A stretch of DNA of 64,000 bases from Mesorhizobium opportunistum WSM2075 (GCF_000176035.2 NC_015675.1:434001-498000); one strand, 5' to 3'. Positions 55,249-64,000 are shown, counted from the stretch's first letter. Program-made: numbers and translations. Notes: generated from the letters alone by a model not told the origin.

Positions 55249-55611
55249 ATGACCGACCTCAACACAATCGCCGAGGGCTACATCACCGCCTGGAACGAAA
55301 GCGATGCCAGCCGCCGCGCCGAATTGCTGAAGGCCACCTTCACCGAAGACGTCAGCTATCGCGATCCGATCATGCAGGGCGACGGACACGAAGGCGTCGC
55401 AGCCCTGATCGACGGCGTGCAGCAGCGCTTTGCCGGCTTCCGGTTCTCGCTGAAGGGCACGCCGGACGGGTTTGCCGACAAGATCCGCTTCTCCTGGAAC
55501 CTTGGCCCGGAGGGTGTCCCTTCGGTCATCGAAGGCACGGATATCGGCATTATCGAGAACGGACGCCTGAAGAGCATTACCGGCTTCCTCGACAAGGTGC
55601 CGGCGCAGTGA
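55249..55611 (+). CDS. SnoaL-like/NTF2-fold small protein
   Basis: 120-residue protein of the SnoaL/nuclear transport factor 2 fold: MTDLNTIAEGYITAWNESDASRR, then the conserved SYRDPIMQGDGHEGV near residue 36, and a C-terminal GIIENGRLKSITGF. The fold serves as a small enzyme or binding module; the reaction cannot be stated. ATG 55249 follows AAAGGAGA seven bases upstream; an earlier in-frame start at 55165 is not supported. It is divergent from xylA and sits between xylA and xylB on the opposite strand. Confidence 0.82.
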   Translation: MTDLNTIAEGYITAWNESDASRRAELLKATFTEDVSYRDPIMQGDGHEGVAALIDGVQQRFAGFRFSLKGTPDGFADKIRFSWNLGPEGVPSVIEGTDIGIIENGRLKSITGFLDKVPAQ

Positions 55612-55632
55612 GGGTTTCTGGGTAAGGCAGGT

Positions 55633-55802
55633 GCGAGGCGCCCCCCTCCGGCCTGCCGGCCATCTCCCCCTCAGGGGGGGAGATTGGCTGTCTTTCCCGC
55701 CTTCGCTAATTATCAACCTTGCAAGACGAGCAAAGCCGCCAAAGCTGCCGATCTCCCCCCTTGAGGGGGAGATGCCCGGCAGGGCAGAGGAGGGCGCCTC
55801 GC
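55633..55802. repeat. Long inverted-repeat intergenic element, copy C
   Basis: Arms at 55633-55687 and 55748-55802 (55 bases each) around a 60-base centre. Landmarks match copy A: GCGAGGCGCCCCCCTCC, CATCTCCCCCTCA and GGGGGGGAGATTGG on the left; GCCGATCTCCCCCC and AGGGCGCCTCGC on the right. The arms differ at several positions. It ends six bases before the xylB stop. Confidence 0.93.
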
Positions 55803-55808
55803 ACTGAC

Positions 55809-57263
55809 TCACGCGGTTACGGCCCTGATCGCCGGATACAGCGCCCGGTAGCGCTGATAGGCGTCAGCATATGCTCCGCCAAGTGCTGCATCCGGTTCGA
55901 TCGTGGCGTCCGTCTTCGGCGCCGTGCACACCGCCAGCGGATCCGCGCCGGTCGCCGCGATCAGGCCGAGCCTGGCGGCGCCAAAGGCGGCGCCGAAATC
56001 GCCGTCGGCGGGAATATCCACCGGCAGCTGCAGCGCGGTGGCGATCGCCTTCAGCCAGTAGCGCGAGCGCGAACCGCCGCCGATCGCCGTCGCGCGCGTC
56101 AGCACGGTACCGGCTGTCTTCAGGGCTTCGAGACTGTCGCGGAAGGCAAAGGCGACGCCTTCGAGCACCGCCTGGGTCAGCACCGCACGGCTCGATTCAT
56201 GCGCCAGCCCGGTGAAGGAGCCGCGAATGGCGGAATCATTGTGCGGTGTGCGCTCGCCCGAAAGGTAGGGCAGGAACGACACGCCGCTCGGCGCTTTCAA
56301 CGCATCGCCGAGTTCCGTTGTCAGCTCGCCCGCGCCCTTGCCCGTGATCTCCGATAGCCAGTTGAGCGAATCGGTCGCCGACAGGATCACGCCCATCTGA
56401 TGCCAGGTGTTGGGCAGCGCGTGGCAGAAAGTATGGACCGCGCTTGCCGGGTTGGGCAGATAGGATGCGTTGGCGGCAAACAGCACGCCCGACGTGCCCA
56501 GTGAAACAAAGGCATGGCCGGCACCGACCGTGCCCATGCCGCAGGCCGAAGCCGCATTGTCGCCGGCGCCGCCGGCAACCGGGATGCCCGCCTCGACGCC
56601 CCATTTCGACGCCAATTCGGCGCGCAATCCGCCGGCCTTCCCGGTGCCCTCGACAAGGGACGGCATCTGCGTCTCGTCGAGCGACGTGGCGGCGAGCAGA
56701 TCCCCGGACCAGCGGCGCTTGCCGACATCGAGCCAGGCCGTGCCGGCCGCATCAGACATTTCCGAAATGTGTTCGCCGGTCAGCCAAAGCCGCAGGAAAT
56801 CCTTCGGCAGCAGCACCTTGGCCACTTTGGCGAAGACCGCGGGCTCGTTGTTCTTCACCCAGGCGAGCTTCGGCGCGGTGAAGCCAGGAAAGACGATGTT
56901 GCCGGTGAGTGCGCGGAAACGCGGATCGGCGTCCAGCGCTGCCGCCTCGACATGACTGCGCGTGTCGTTCCACAGGATGCAGGGGCGTAGCACCCCGTCA
57001 GCCGCATCGAGCAAGGTCGCGCCATGCATCTGGCCCGACAGGCCGATGCCTTTCACCGCCGCGAACTGGCGGGGATGGGAAGCTTTCAGTTCGGCGATCG
57101 CCTCTTCGCAGGCGCGTATCCAGTGCGACGGATCCTGTTCGGACCAGCCGGGATGCGGCCGCGAGACGTCAAGCGAACCATGGCCGGAGCCGATGACGGA
57201 TTGTCCGGCATCGATCAGCAGCGCCTTGACGCCCGACGTGCCCAGGTCGAGGCCGAGATACAT
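55809..57263 (-). CDS. xylB: Xylulokinase
   Basis: 484-residue FGGY-family kinase phosphorylating D-xylulose. The start MYLGLDLGTSGVKALLID is the phosphate-1 motif (residues 1-18); SGQMHGATLLD (~75) and WNDTRSHVEA are typical xylulokinase substrate-site sequences, and the C-terminal GGGSRSRYWLK is FGGY signature 2. ATG 57263 is preceded by GGGAGGATAAC. Together with xylA it forms the xylose isomerase pathway; the usual xylose ABC importer genes are not in this window. Confidence 0.96.
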   Translation of the reverse strand: MYLGLDLGTSGVKALLIDAGQSVIGSGHGSLDVSRPHPGWSEQDPSHWIRACEEAIAELKASHPRQFAAVKGIGLSGQMHGATLLDAADGVLRPCILWNDTRSHVEAAALDADPRFRALTGNIVFPGFTAPKLAWVKNNEPAVFAKVAKVLLPKDFLRLWLTGEHISEMSDAAGTAWLDVGKRRWSGDLLAATSLDETQMPSLVEGTGKAGGLRAELASKWGVEAGIPVAGGAGDNAASACGMGTVGAGHAFVSLGTSGVLFAANASYLPNPASAVHTFCHALPNTWHQMGVILSATDSLNWLSEITGKGAGELTTELGDALKAPSGVSFLPYLSGERTPHNDSAIRGSFTGLAHESSRAVLTQAVLEGVAFAFRDSLEALKTAGTVLTRATAIGGGSRSRYWLKAIATALQLPVDIPADGDFGAAFGAARLGLIAATGADPLAVCTAPKTDATIEPDAALGGAYADAYQRYRALYPAIRAVTA

Positions 57264-57344
57264 GTTATCCTCCCATGCCATTATTTTTTTCGGATCTCGA
57301 AAAAATCTGGCCGAGCCAGTTTTTAAGGCAAGATCCGCTTCGGG

Positions 57345-58667
57345 TCAATTCTCCGACAAATCGGCGGCGCGTCGCGAAAACAGCACCGACAGCGGACTGT
57401 CCGGGCGTGCCGCCGAACGCTCGGCCGTGAGCGCCCTGGCAAGCGCGGCGTCACCAGCTCGCAAGGCGGCTTCGATCAGCGTCAGGTCGATGACGTCGCG
57501 CTGTGCGTGGCTGCCGCCGAAACGATGCGCGATCGCCCGGATCGGCCTGATCAAACGTATAGCCTCGGTATAGTTGCCCTCGCCGAATGCCTTGATCGCC
57601 CGCGTCAGCGGATGGCCGACATCGCGGGTGAAAGCCGCATTGTCGTCGCTGCCATGCATGGCCTCGCGCTGCGCATCGAGCAAGCCAAGGGCTGCCGCGT
57701 CGAGACCGGCTCCGACAGAAGCCATCATCGCGTGTGCGTCGTTGAAGGCATAGTTGCCGGCGCCGACCTTGGGCCAGTTGGCGGCGAGCGCGGCCCAGCG
57801 ATCGCCGACATCGACGCCGCCGAGATAAAGCCGCCACAGGATCGCCGACGCATCGACCATGTTCAGCGCCATTGCCGACGGCGTGCCGTAGATCGGCCCG
57901 TCATAGAGCGCCAGCACCTCGTCGGTCTCGCCGAGATCGTAGTGAAACAGCGCCAGGTGCCACCAATTGTGCACCTGCAGGAAGCTTTCCCGCGTCCACG
58001 CCTCGGGATCGGCGCGCATCCAGGCAATGCCGTCCCTTTGCCGGCTTTGCATTTCCATGACATGGGCAACCGCGTGCTGCGCCCAGCCGTCGCGCGGCTC
58101 GATCTCGACCGCCGCGCGGCCGAGCCTTTCGGCCCTGCCATAGTCGCCCATCTCCTCCAGCCCGAACGCCTGCATGCCGAGGACGGCATGGTAGCCGGGC
58201 ATGCCGCTTTGCCACGATGGCAGGGCGCGGGCGATGCGGTCGCGCAGCATGCGGGCATTGCCGGTGAAGAAGTCGACCTGGTGACCGACCTGCAATGCCA
58301 CGGCGTCGAGCGGGAAGTCGATGGCGATGTCCTCGAGAATGCCGGCGGCATCATGCCAGCGCCCGTTGGCGAGGTGGCCGAGGGCCAGGACATGCGCCTG
58401 CTCGCGTGTTGTCGCGGCAAGCGGCAGTGCCGCCTCGTGGCAGGCCCTGGCCACCGCCGTCGCCTCCTGCTCGGTGGCAAGGCCAAACAGATAGCCCTTG
58501 AAGACATGGGCCATGACGAAACCGGGATTTTCCGCGATAGCGCGGTCGACCGAGGCTACGGGATCGCCGATGAAGCACTGCAATTCGCGCACCGCCTGGC
58601 TGTAAGGCGTGAGCCCGGCTTCCGTAGCGCCCGAAAATGCCAGGCCAAATCCATCCCTGATCGCCAT
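57345..58667 (-). CDS. Tetratricopeptide-repeat protein (TPR-38-like family)
   Basis: 440-residue soluble alpha-helical repeat protein. Repeats of TPR type can be followed from residue ~50 (IAENPGFVMAHVFKGYLFGLA) to ~430, for example WHDAAGILEDIAIDFPLDAVA and YGRAERLGRAAVEIEPRDGWA; the conserved VHNWWHLALFHYDLG region is characteristic of the family that includes eukaryotic TTC38. Function unknown, probably a scaffold. ATG 58667 gives the conserved start; an in-frame ATG further upstream would add about 50 residues. Confidence 0.8.
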   Translation of the reverse strand: MAIRDGFGLAFSGATEAGLTPYSQAVRELQCFIGDPVASVDRAIAENPGFVMAHVFKGYLFGLATEQEATAVARACHEAALPLAATTREQAHVLALGHLANGRWHDAAGILEDIAIDFPLDAVALQVGHQVDFFTGNARMLRDRIARALPSWQSGMPGYHAVLGMQAFGLEEMGDYGRAERLGRAAVEIEPRDGWAQHAVAHVMEMQSRQRDGIAWMRADPEAWTRESFLQVHNWWHLALFHYDLGETDEVLALYDGPIYGTPSAMALNMVDASAILWRLYLGGVDVGDRWAALAANWPKVGAGNYAFNDAHAMMASVGAGLDAAALGLLDAQREAMHGSDDNAAFTRDVGHPLTRAIKAFGEGNYTEAIRLIRPIRAIAHRFGGSHAQRDVIDLTLIEAALRAGDAALARALTAERSAARPDSPLSVLFSRRAADLSEN

Positions 58668-58892
58668 GCGAAATCCCTCGATCGGACCGTCATGGGGACG
58701 CTGCCCCTCGGTCCAAAGCGATCTTAACGCATGGGCCACGGGCGCGCCAACCGCATGTCGCGCAGGTCCGTTCCAGTAGTTTTTGCAGTTCATCAACCAT
58801 GCGGTGCAGATTAGGCTTTGTAAAATCGAACGAATTGTGTCTTCATTGCGGCGCGGCGGCGGGCTTGAAATCGCGATCTGAGAGGGGACGCG

Positions 58893-61682
58893 ATGCGGCA
58901 TAGTGAAATACAGCTTCCGAACTGTCGTTCGGAGTGCCCCAGCGAATCGGTTGCTTTGTTGCAGCAAGGGCCGAAACGAACCAACCCACGGCTTATTAGC
59001 TTTCTTGCAACTACAGCACTGACGTTGCTGCCCAATTCCGCGGCCTTCGCGGCATGCATGCTGGGCCCAACCGCGGGGAATACCGTCTACACCTGCGATA
59101 GCGGCGATTCGGGCGGAAGCCTCACCGATACCGATGGCAACAACACGCTGAACTTCCCCGCCGGTGGAACCGGGCAGATATCGGGCAATGTCACCTTCGG
59201 CATCGGTACGGACCGCATCAACATGCAGTCCGGCACCATCACCGGCACGGTCGACCAGGGCGACGGCACGGATTTCTTCACCATTGGCGCCGGCACTGTC
59301 GCCGGCAATGTGCAGCAGGGCGCCGGCATCGACGACTTCAACATGAGCGACGGCCTGATCGGCTCGCTCAACCAGGGCGACGGGCTGGACACGTTCACCA
59401 TGACCGGTGGGCGCATCGTCGATTTCTTCGACGACGGCGATCGTGCCGTGATGACCGGCGGGCGCATCGGCCGTGTCAACATGAAGCTCGACCAGAACTA
59501 TTTCAACATGTCAGGCGGCATCATCGACCGCAACCTTGTCACCGGTTTCGACAAGGACACCATCATCCTGTCGGGCGGCATAATCGGCGGCAACATCAGT
59601 GTCAGCGGCGGCGCCGACAGCGTGACGGTTACCGGCGGCACGGTCGGCGGCGATGTGCTGATGAGTGTTGGTTCCGACAATTTCGTGTGGAACGGCGGCG
59701 GCATCATCTATGGTTCCGTCGATCTGGGCGGCGACAACGATACCGCCAAGCTCAGCAACCTCACCAATGGCAATCTCGGCGACACCAAGGCGATCACGGC
59801 CGGTGCAGGCACCGACACGCTCACCTTCGACAACGTCAAGCTGGAGGGGATCGCCAGGGTCCAGAACTGGGAGACGATCAACGCCACCAACGACACCCAA
59901 TTGATGTTGGACGGCAATCTCGTGCTCGGCGACAGCGGCACGGGCACCGGATCGCTCAATGTCGATCAGGCAAGCACGCTCTATGGCGGCGGCTTCAACT
60001 CGGCGATCCAAGCCTTCACATCCGGCCAGTTGGCCAATGTCGTCAATGCCGGCCGTATCGACCTGACCAACGGCACAACCGGCGCCACCGACCAGCTGAC
60101 GATATCAGGCAACTATACCGGACTCGGCGGGCTGCTGCTCATCCAGACCGAACTTGGCGATGACACGTCCGCTTCCGACAGGCTGATCCTGTCGGGAGGA
60201 ACGGCGTCCGGCTCGACCGGCATCGGGGTGATCAATGTCGGCGGCGCAGGCGCCGAGACCACCGCGGACGGCATCATGGTCGTCCAGGCGATCAACGGTG
60301 CCACATCCAGCGCCAGTGCCTTTGCCCTCGACGCGCCGGTCGCGGCAGGCGCCTTCGAATATTATCTGTTCAAGGGCGGCGTCAGCGCCGGTAGCGGGGA
60401 AAACTGGTATCTGCGCTCGACGCTGATAACGCCGACATCGCCGGCGGCGGCGCCGTCTGCGCTGGAACCCGCGCCAAATCTCCAACCCGAACCGCCCGCG
60501 GCCGAGCCTCCACCGCCACCGCCGTCGAATCTGCCACCGGTGCCTGTGCCGACCGAGGGCGACATCAACAACCCGCCGGTCGACCCGACGCCGCCGGTGC
60601 AGGCCGCTGACCCGAAACCCGAGTCGCCGCCGCCACCACCACCGGCACCGCCCGCGGATCCACCGCCGCCCCCCCCTGTTGTGCCTACCGTCGTGCCTGA
60701 CCTGCCAACCCCGGCACCGGGTGAGCAGATCCTGCTCTATCGCATCGAGGTGCCGGTCTATTCGGCCTTGCCGCCGGTGGCCGAACATCTGGCGATGACG
60801 ACACTCGGCACCTTCCACGAGCGGCGCGGCGAACAGAGCCTGCTGTCGGATACGGAGATGTCGCCCGCCTGGGGCCGCATTTTCGGCCAGGACGCCAAGA
60901 TGGGCTGGTCGGGAACGGTGTCGCCCTCCTTCGACGGCACGCTGTTCGGGCTTCAGGCAGGCTTCGACGTGTTCGGACGCGAGACCGCTTCAGGTGGAAT
61001 CCATCGCGCCGGCCTGTTCGTCGCCTATGGCAGCATGAAGGGCGACGTGAGCGGCCAGGCGCTGGGACAAAACGATCTGTCGGTCGGCAAGCTCGACGTC
61101 AACGGCACCAGTGTCGGTGGTTACTGGACCCGCATCGGCCAGGGCGGCTGGTACCTCGACGGCGTCCTGATGGCCACGTTCTTCGGTGGCGACGCGACGT
61201 CGTCGCGCGGCGTCGGCATCGATGTCGATGGCACCGGTGTCACGGCCTCGCTGGAAGGCGGCTATCCCATAGCGCTGGGACAGGGCTGGACGCTTGAGCC
61301 GCAGGCGCAACTGGTCTGGCAGCATTTGTCGCTGGACGATACCGAGGACCGCTTCTCGTCGGTTTCGTTCGGCACCGACAGCAGCGTCACCGGCCGGCTG
61401 GGCGCGAGGCTGCAAGGCGAGACAACGATCAACGGCTTGGCCGTGCAGCCTTATCTCAAAGCCAATTTCTGGCACGATTTCGGCGGCACCGACACCGTCA
61501 GCTTCGACACCACCGATATCGCGACCGAGGGCCGATCGACCTCGTTCGAATTCGGCGGCGGCGTTGTGGCCAAGGTGAACGACAAGGTCAGCATCTTCGC
61601 TACCGGCGACTACACCACCAATCTCGGCGGCGACAAGCGCCGCATCCTCGAGGGCAATCTCGGCTTCAGCGTCAAATGGTAA
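58893..61682 (+). CDS. Autotransporter with Gly/Asp-rich beta-helix passenger and Pro-rich linker
   Basis: 929-residue type V secretion protein. An extended signal peptide (residues 1 to ~53, cleavage after NSAAFA) precedes a passenger with repeats of about 20 residues of the form G-x-D-x-F-x-M-x-x-G-x-I, consistent with a beta-helix (residues ~80-300). Residues ~519-609 are a Pro-rich linker with several PPPPPP runs. The outer-membrane barrel occupies about 645-929 (AWGRIFGQDAKMGWSG start) and ends in the aromatic NLGFSVKW, as required for BAM-dependent insertion. Ribosome site GAGGGGAC precedes ATG. Probably a surface adhesin or biofilm factor; no protease triad seen. Confidence 0.9.
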   Translation: MRHSEIQLPNCRSECPSESVALLQQGPKRTNPRLISFLATTALTLLPNSAAFAACMLGPTAGNTVYTCDSGDSGGSLTDTDGNNTLNFPAGGTGQISGNVTFGIGTDRINMQSGTITGTVDQGDGTDFFTIGAGTVAGNVQQGAGIDDFNMSDGLIGSLNQGDGLDTFTMTGGRIVDFFDDGDRAVMTGGRIGRVNMKLDQNYFNMSGGIIDRNLVTGFDKDTIILSGGIIGGNISVSGGADSVTVTGGTVGGDVLMSVGSDNFVWNGGGIIYGSVDLGGDNDTAKLSNLTNGNLGDTKAITAGAGTDTLTFDNVKLEGIARVQNWETINATNDTQLMLDGNLVLGDSGTGTGSLNVDQASTLYGGGFNSAIQAFTSGQLANVVNAGRIDLTNGTTGATDQLTISGNYTGLGGLLLIQTELGDDTSASDRLILSGGTASGSTGIGVINVGGAGAETTADGIMVVQAINGATSSASAFALDAPVAAGAFEYYLFKGGVSAGSGENWYLRSTLITPTSPAAAPSALEPAPNLQPEPPAAEPPPPPPSNLPPVPVPTEGDINNPPVDPTPPVQAADPKPESPPPPPPAPPADPPPPPPVVPTVVPDLPTPAPGEQILLYRIEVPVYSALPPVAEHLAMTTLGTFHERRGEQSLLSDTEMSPAWGRIFGQDAKMGWSGTVSPSFDGTLFGLQAGFDVFGRETASGGIHRAGLFVAYGSMKGDVSGQALGQNDLSVGKLDVNGTSVGGYWTRIGQGGWYLDGVLMATFFGGDATSSRGVGIDVDGTGVTASLEGGYPIALGQGWTLEPQAQLVWQHLSLDDTEDRFSSVSFGTDSSVTGRLGARLQGETTINGLAVQPYLKANFWHDFGGTDTVSFDTTDIATEGRSTSFEFGGGVVAKVNDKVSIFATGDYTTNLGGDKRRILEGNLGFSVKW

Positions 61683-61698
61683 CGCCTGTGACCCGGCA

Positions 61699-61729
61699 GC
61701 ACCGCGCGTCCCTTCGGGGCTCGCGGTGC
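61699..61729 (+). terminator. Hairpin after the autotransporter gene
   Basis: GCACCGCG (61699-61706) pairs with CGCGGTGC (61722-61729) with a second small stem CCC-TTCG-GGG in the loop. It lacks a long T-run but sits between convergent genes and is the likely transcript end. Confidence 0.5.
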
Positions 61730-61754
61730 CGCGACTCCTTGAACTTACCTTGCC

Positions 61755-62378
61755 TCAATTGCCCGAGCGCATCGCCACCGTGGCGATGCCGGCGCCGACC
61801 AGCAGCGTGCCGCCGGTGCGGTTGAAGATGCGGATCGCCTTGGGATTGCGCACGACATTGCGGGCGCGCGCCGCGACCAGCGCATAACCAAAGGCGTTGG
61901 CGAAGGCGAGCGCCAGGAAGGTCGTCTCGAAGACCAGCATCTGCGTCCAGAAATTGGCATGCCGGTCGAGGAACTGCGGCAGGAAGGCGACGAAGAAGGT
62001 GATGCTTTTCGGGTTGAGAGCGGTGACCAGCCAGGTATGCGCCATCATCTTGGCCGCCGACACTGCATCGGTGCGCGGCTCGGCCCTTAGCGCGCCGCCG
62101 GCGCGGAACAGCTTTACGCCGAGATAGATCAGATAGCCGGCGCCGATCAGCTTCAGGACGGTGAAGATGGTCGCCGAGGCCGCAAGCAGGGCGCCAATGC
62201 CCAGCATCGACAGTGTCATGGCGGTGAAATCGCCGAGCGCCACGCCGACCGCCATCGGCAAGGCGGTGCGCCAGCCCTGGCCTAGCGCATAGGACACCAC
62301 CAGCAGGATCGTCGGACCCGGAATGATGAGGAGGATGCTCGACGCGGCGGCGAAAGCGGCCCAGTTTTCGAAGGACAT
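61755..62378 (-). CDS. LysE/RhtB-family amino-acid exporter
   Basis: 207-residue inner-membrane exporter with about six hydrophobic helices. The family motif IPGPTILLVVSYALGQGWR is near residues 19-37, followed by GVALGDFTAM, and TALNPKSITFFVAFLPQF near 127. It probably exports amino acids or related amines such as homoserine lactone or threonine. ATG 62378 is the natural start. Ends 72 bases from the convergent autotransporter. Confidence 0.9.
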   Translation of the reverse strand: MSFENWAAFAAASSILLIIPGPTILLVVSYALGQGWRTALPMAVGVALGDFTAMTLSMLGIGALLAASATIFTVLKLIGAGYLIYLGVKLFRAGGALRAEPRTDAVSAAKMMAHTWLVTALNPKSITFFVAFLPQFLDRHANFWTQMLVFETTFLALAFANAFGYALVAARARNVVRNPKAIRIFNRTGGTLLVGAGIATVAMRSGN

Positions 62379-62742
62379 GCTTGTCTCCCTAGGGTTAAAG
62401 AGAAGGATAAATCCTGAGCCCTGGGAGAATGTAAAGAGGCCTGATTTTTGTTTTACGCAAATCGCTCTCTTGGGAATTGCCACGCTGTCAGTGCGCCGGC
62501 GGCAGTTCGTCGTCGGTTCGCGCCGCTCAGCGCGCTCACGATATCGGCCAGGAGACACCCGGCCGAGGTGATTTTATTGAGGAGCCTCCCGGTTGGCGTT
62601 CATTGCGGACAGCCGAACGGCGTCAGGGGAACGCGCAAACGCAGGCGACACAAGGCGTTCACGCTTTATCAACCATGAATGACGAAAATGCCCGCTATCC
62701 GGCCGGACCGTGCTTCCCGCCGACAGCGTAGGGTTTGGGTAC
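62379..62742. other. Gene-free 364-base divergent region
   Basis: Between the leftward lysE-like gene and the rightward L,D-transpeptidase gene. It must contain both promoters. Only short open frames without ribosome sites or coding bias are found, and no clear terminator, operator or RNA structure could be identified by eye. Confidence 0.6.
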
Positions 62743-63513
62743 ATGCGTGAGTTGCCGCAAGGTCCGACGCCGCCACGAAACGGCGGCGCAGTCGATATCG
62801 ATCTTCATCTTTCCCGCCGCGCCGTCCTGACCGGGGCAGGCGCGCTGGCGCTGCTCAGCGCCGCCGGCTGCTCGACTTCCGGGGACGGCGGTATGCCGGT
62901 GCTCCAACTCGACAATACGGTCACCGGCTCGGTGCCGCCGATGCGGCCTGCGATCAGCGTCGACAAGAACATCACCGGCGCCGATGTCATGTACGCCGCC
63001 TTGACCGACAACGGCTTCAACGTGCCTGAAGTGCCGTACCTGAAGGTCAAGCCGGAATTCCGCCGCCAGATCGTCGTCGACACCACAGGCGAGGCGCCCG
63101 GCACCATCGTCGTACATCTCAAGGAGCGCATGCTCTACCTCGTCCAGCCGGGAGGCGATGCCATCCGCTACGGCGTCGGCATCGGCAAGGACGGCTTCCG
63201 CTGGTCCGGCCGCGCAAACATCCAGTATGGCAGGGAATGGCCGACCTGGACGCCGCCGCCCGAGATGATCCAGCGCAAGCCGGAACTGGTGAAATGGCAG
63301 GGCGGCCAGCCCGGCGGCCTGACCAATCCGCTCGGGGCGCGTGCGCTCTACATCTACCAGGACGGCAAGGACACCGGCTATCGCATCCACGGCTCGCCCG
63401 AATGGTGGAGCATCGGCCAGGCGATGTCGTCTGGCTGCGTGCGCCTGATCAACCAGGACATCATCGACCTCTACAGCCGCGTTTCGAAGAAAAACCCGGT
63501 CGTCGTCATGTGA
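62743..63513 (+). CDS. L,D-transpeptidase (YkuD/ErfK type), predicted Tat-exported lipoprotein
   Basis: 256-residue cell-wall cross-linking enzyme. The N-terminal region has a twin-arginine-like SRRAVLTGAGALALLS followed by the lipobox LSAAGC (Cys near residue 46), so it is exported and lipidated. The YkuD domain spans ~105-256; the catalytic motif is HGSPEWWSIGQ ... SSGCVRLINQD, with Cys of SGCVR as nucleophile. It would form 3-3 cross-links or attach proteins to peptidoglycan, as in other rhizobia that have many paralogues. ATG 62743 is chosen; an upstream GTG at 62710 is in frame. Confidence 0.9.
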   Translation: MRELPQGPTPPRNGGAVDIDLHLSRRAVLTGAGALALLSAAGCSTSGDGGMPVLQLDNTVTGSVPPMRPAISVDKNITGADVMYAALTDNGFNVPEVPYLKVKPEFRRQIVVDTTGEAPGTIVVHLKERMLYLVQPGGDAIRYGVGIGKDGFRWSGRANIQYGREWPTWTPPPEMIQRKPELVKWQGGQPGGLTNPLGARALYIYQDGKDTGYRIHGSPEWWSIGQAMSSGCVRLINQDIIDLYSRVSKKNPVVVM

Positions 63514-63687
63514 TCGTGGCCGCCGCTTGCGGCCGTCCTATTTTTGAGCGGGACCTTCTCCGAAACCGGTCCGCTTTTCGGTTACGCGGTCCTTCGGTTC
63601 GGGGCCCTGCCCCGGACTCTCCCGTTGCGCGATGCGGAAAGACAGGCCAAGGTGCCTTGAAAATCATCGCTTCGGGAGACGCCAGGA

Positions 63688-64000
63688 ATGACCGGAACTT
63701 TTGTCATCGCGCAGGGTGGCGGCCCGACCGCCGTCATCAACCAAACGGTGGTCGGTGCGACGCTGGAGATCCGCAAGCGGCATCCGGGCGCCAAGGTGCT
63801 GGGCTCCATCCACGGCGTGCGCGGCATTCGTGATGGCAACTATGTCGACCTCTCGGCCATTCCCGAAGACCGCCTGCGGCTGATCGCCGGAACGCCAAGC
63901 GCTGCACTGGGCTCGACGCGCGACAAGCCGGATGCCGCCTATTGCGAAATCATCCTCAACGGCCTGAAGAAGGCCGGCGCCGACGCCTTCATCTATATTG
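63688..64000 (+). CDS. pfp: 6-phosphofructokinase, PPi-dependent type (3' truncated by window)
   Basis: First 104 residues of a phosphofructokinase: MTGTFVIAQGGGPTAVINQT opens the nucleotide/pyrophosphate-binding domain, with GGPTAVIN in place of the GGDAPGMN of ATP-dependent enzymes, and HGVRGIRDGNYVDL follows. Rhizobial homologues of about 400 residues use pyrophosphate. It would interconvert fructose 6-phosphate and fructose 1,6-bisphosphate. GGAG and AGGA elements lie just before the ATG. The catalytic GGDGS-type region is beyond the window, so the donor is inferred. Confidence 0.88.
   Translation, partial: MTGTFVIAQGGGPTAVINQTVVGATLEIRKRHPGAKVLGSIHGVRGIRDGNYVDLSAIPEDRLRLIAGTPSAALGSTRDKPDAAYCEIILNGLKKAGADAFIYI

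Noticed and set aside
60105..60818. Arg-rich minus-strand frame opposite the autotransporter linker
   Set aside because: Arg/Trp/Gly richness is the direct reverse-complement consequence of the Pro-rich coding sequence.

Overview
This window is a chromosomal segment of an alphaproteobacterium of the order Hyphomicrobiales (Rhizobiales), most like Mesorhizobium or a close Phyllobacteriaceae relative. The evidence is high GC with strong third-position G/C, many 1- to 8-base gene overlaps (GTGA, ATGA), and rhizobial gene orders: chvG-hprK-EIIA-HPr-ahcY, divL-tsaE/amgK-murU-addB-addA-trxA, and trpF-trpB-trpA-accD-folC. No rRNA, tRNA, CRISPR array, phage or plasmid genes were seen. Both ends cut genes: chvG at the left (lost just before its phospho-acceptor His) and a PPi-type phosphofructokinase at the right.

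Layout. 1-3.6 kb: end of the ChvG sensor kinase, short HPr kinase, EIIA-Man and HPr (a regulatory PTS branch with no sugar permease), then ahcY behind a palindromic operator. 3.8-15.6 kb: one collinear block with DivL (a kinase-like cell-cycle regulator with Tyr in place of the catalytic His), a TsaE-AmgK fusion, MurU (peptidoglycan sugar recycling), AddB/AddA recombination nuclease and thioredoxin. 15.7-21.8 kb: cupin and VOC proteins, then the minus-strand trpFBA-accD-folC operon. 22.2-26.2 kb: an SsuABC-like ABC importer with an LLM-class flavin monooxygenase, probably for scavenging an organosulfur compound. 26.3-29.6 kb: a metallopeptidase, a DUF2852 protein, a BenE transporter and a hydrolase. 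29.8-36.8 kb: translation genes infC (ATT start), rpmI, rplT, pheS and pheT, with a membrane methyltransferase and a GFA-family gene inserted among them.

36.8-45.4 kb is accessory: an aldo/keto reductase with a divergent LysR gene, a complete ISAs1-family element with a 10-bp target duplication, cytochrome b561 and YceI genes whose stop codons each lie in a triplicated tandem repeat, a Gfo/Idh/MocA oxidoreductase, a flavin dehydrogenase and an esterase. 45.6-53.4 kb is a quaternary-amine catabolic operon (BKACE enzyme, HD-domain protein, carnitine dehydrogenase, acyl-CoA dehydrogenase, NDP-forming CoA ligase, CaiD) divergent from a CdhR-like regulator. It can be read as gamma-butyrobetaine/crotonobetaine to carnitine to dehydrocarnitine to betaine. 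53.8-57.3 kb holds xylA and xylB; 57.3-64 kb holds a TPR protein, a large autotransporter, a LysE exporter, an L,D-transpeptidase lipoprotein and the start of pfp.

The most interesting items are the HD-domain protein in the carnitine operon, whose His/Asp pattern matches oxygen-activating diiron HD enzymes such as PhnZ, TmpB and MIOX rather than phosphohydrolases; three copies of a long inverted-repeat intergenic element; the IS inserted into a second palindromic element; and the paired stop-codon triplications. All functional calls are by recognition of sequence motifs and gene order; no database search was run.
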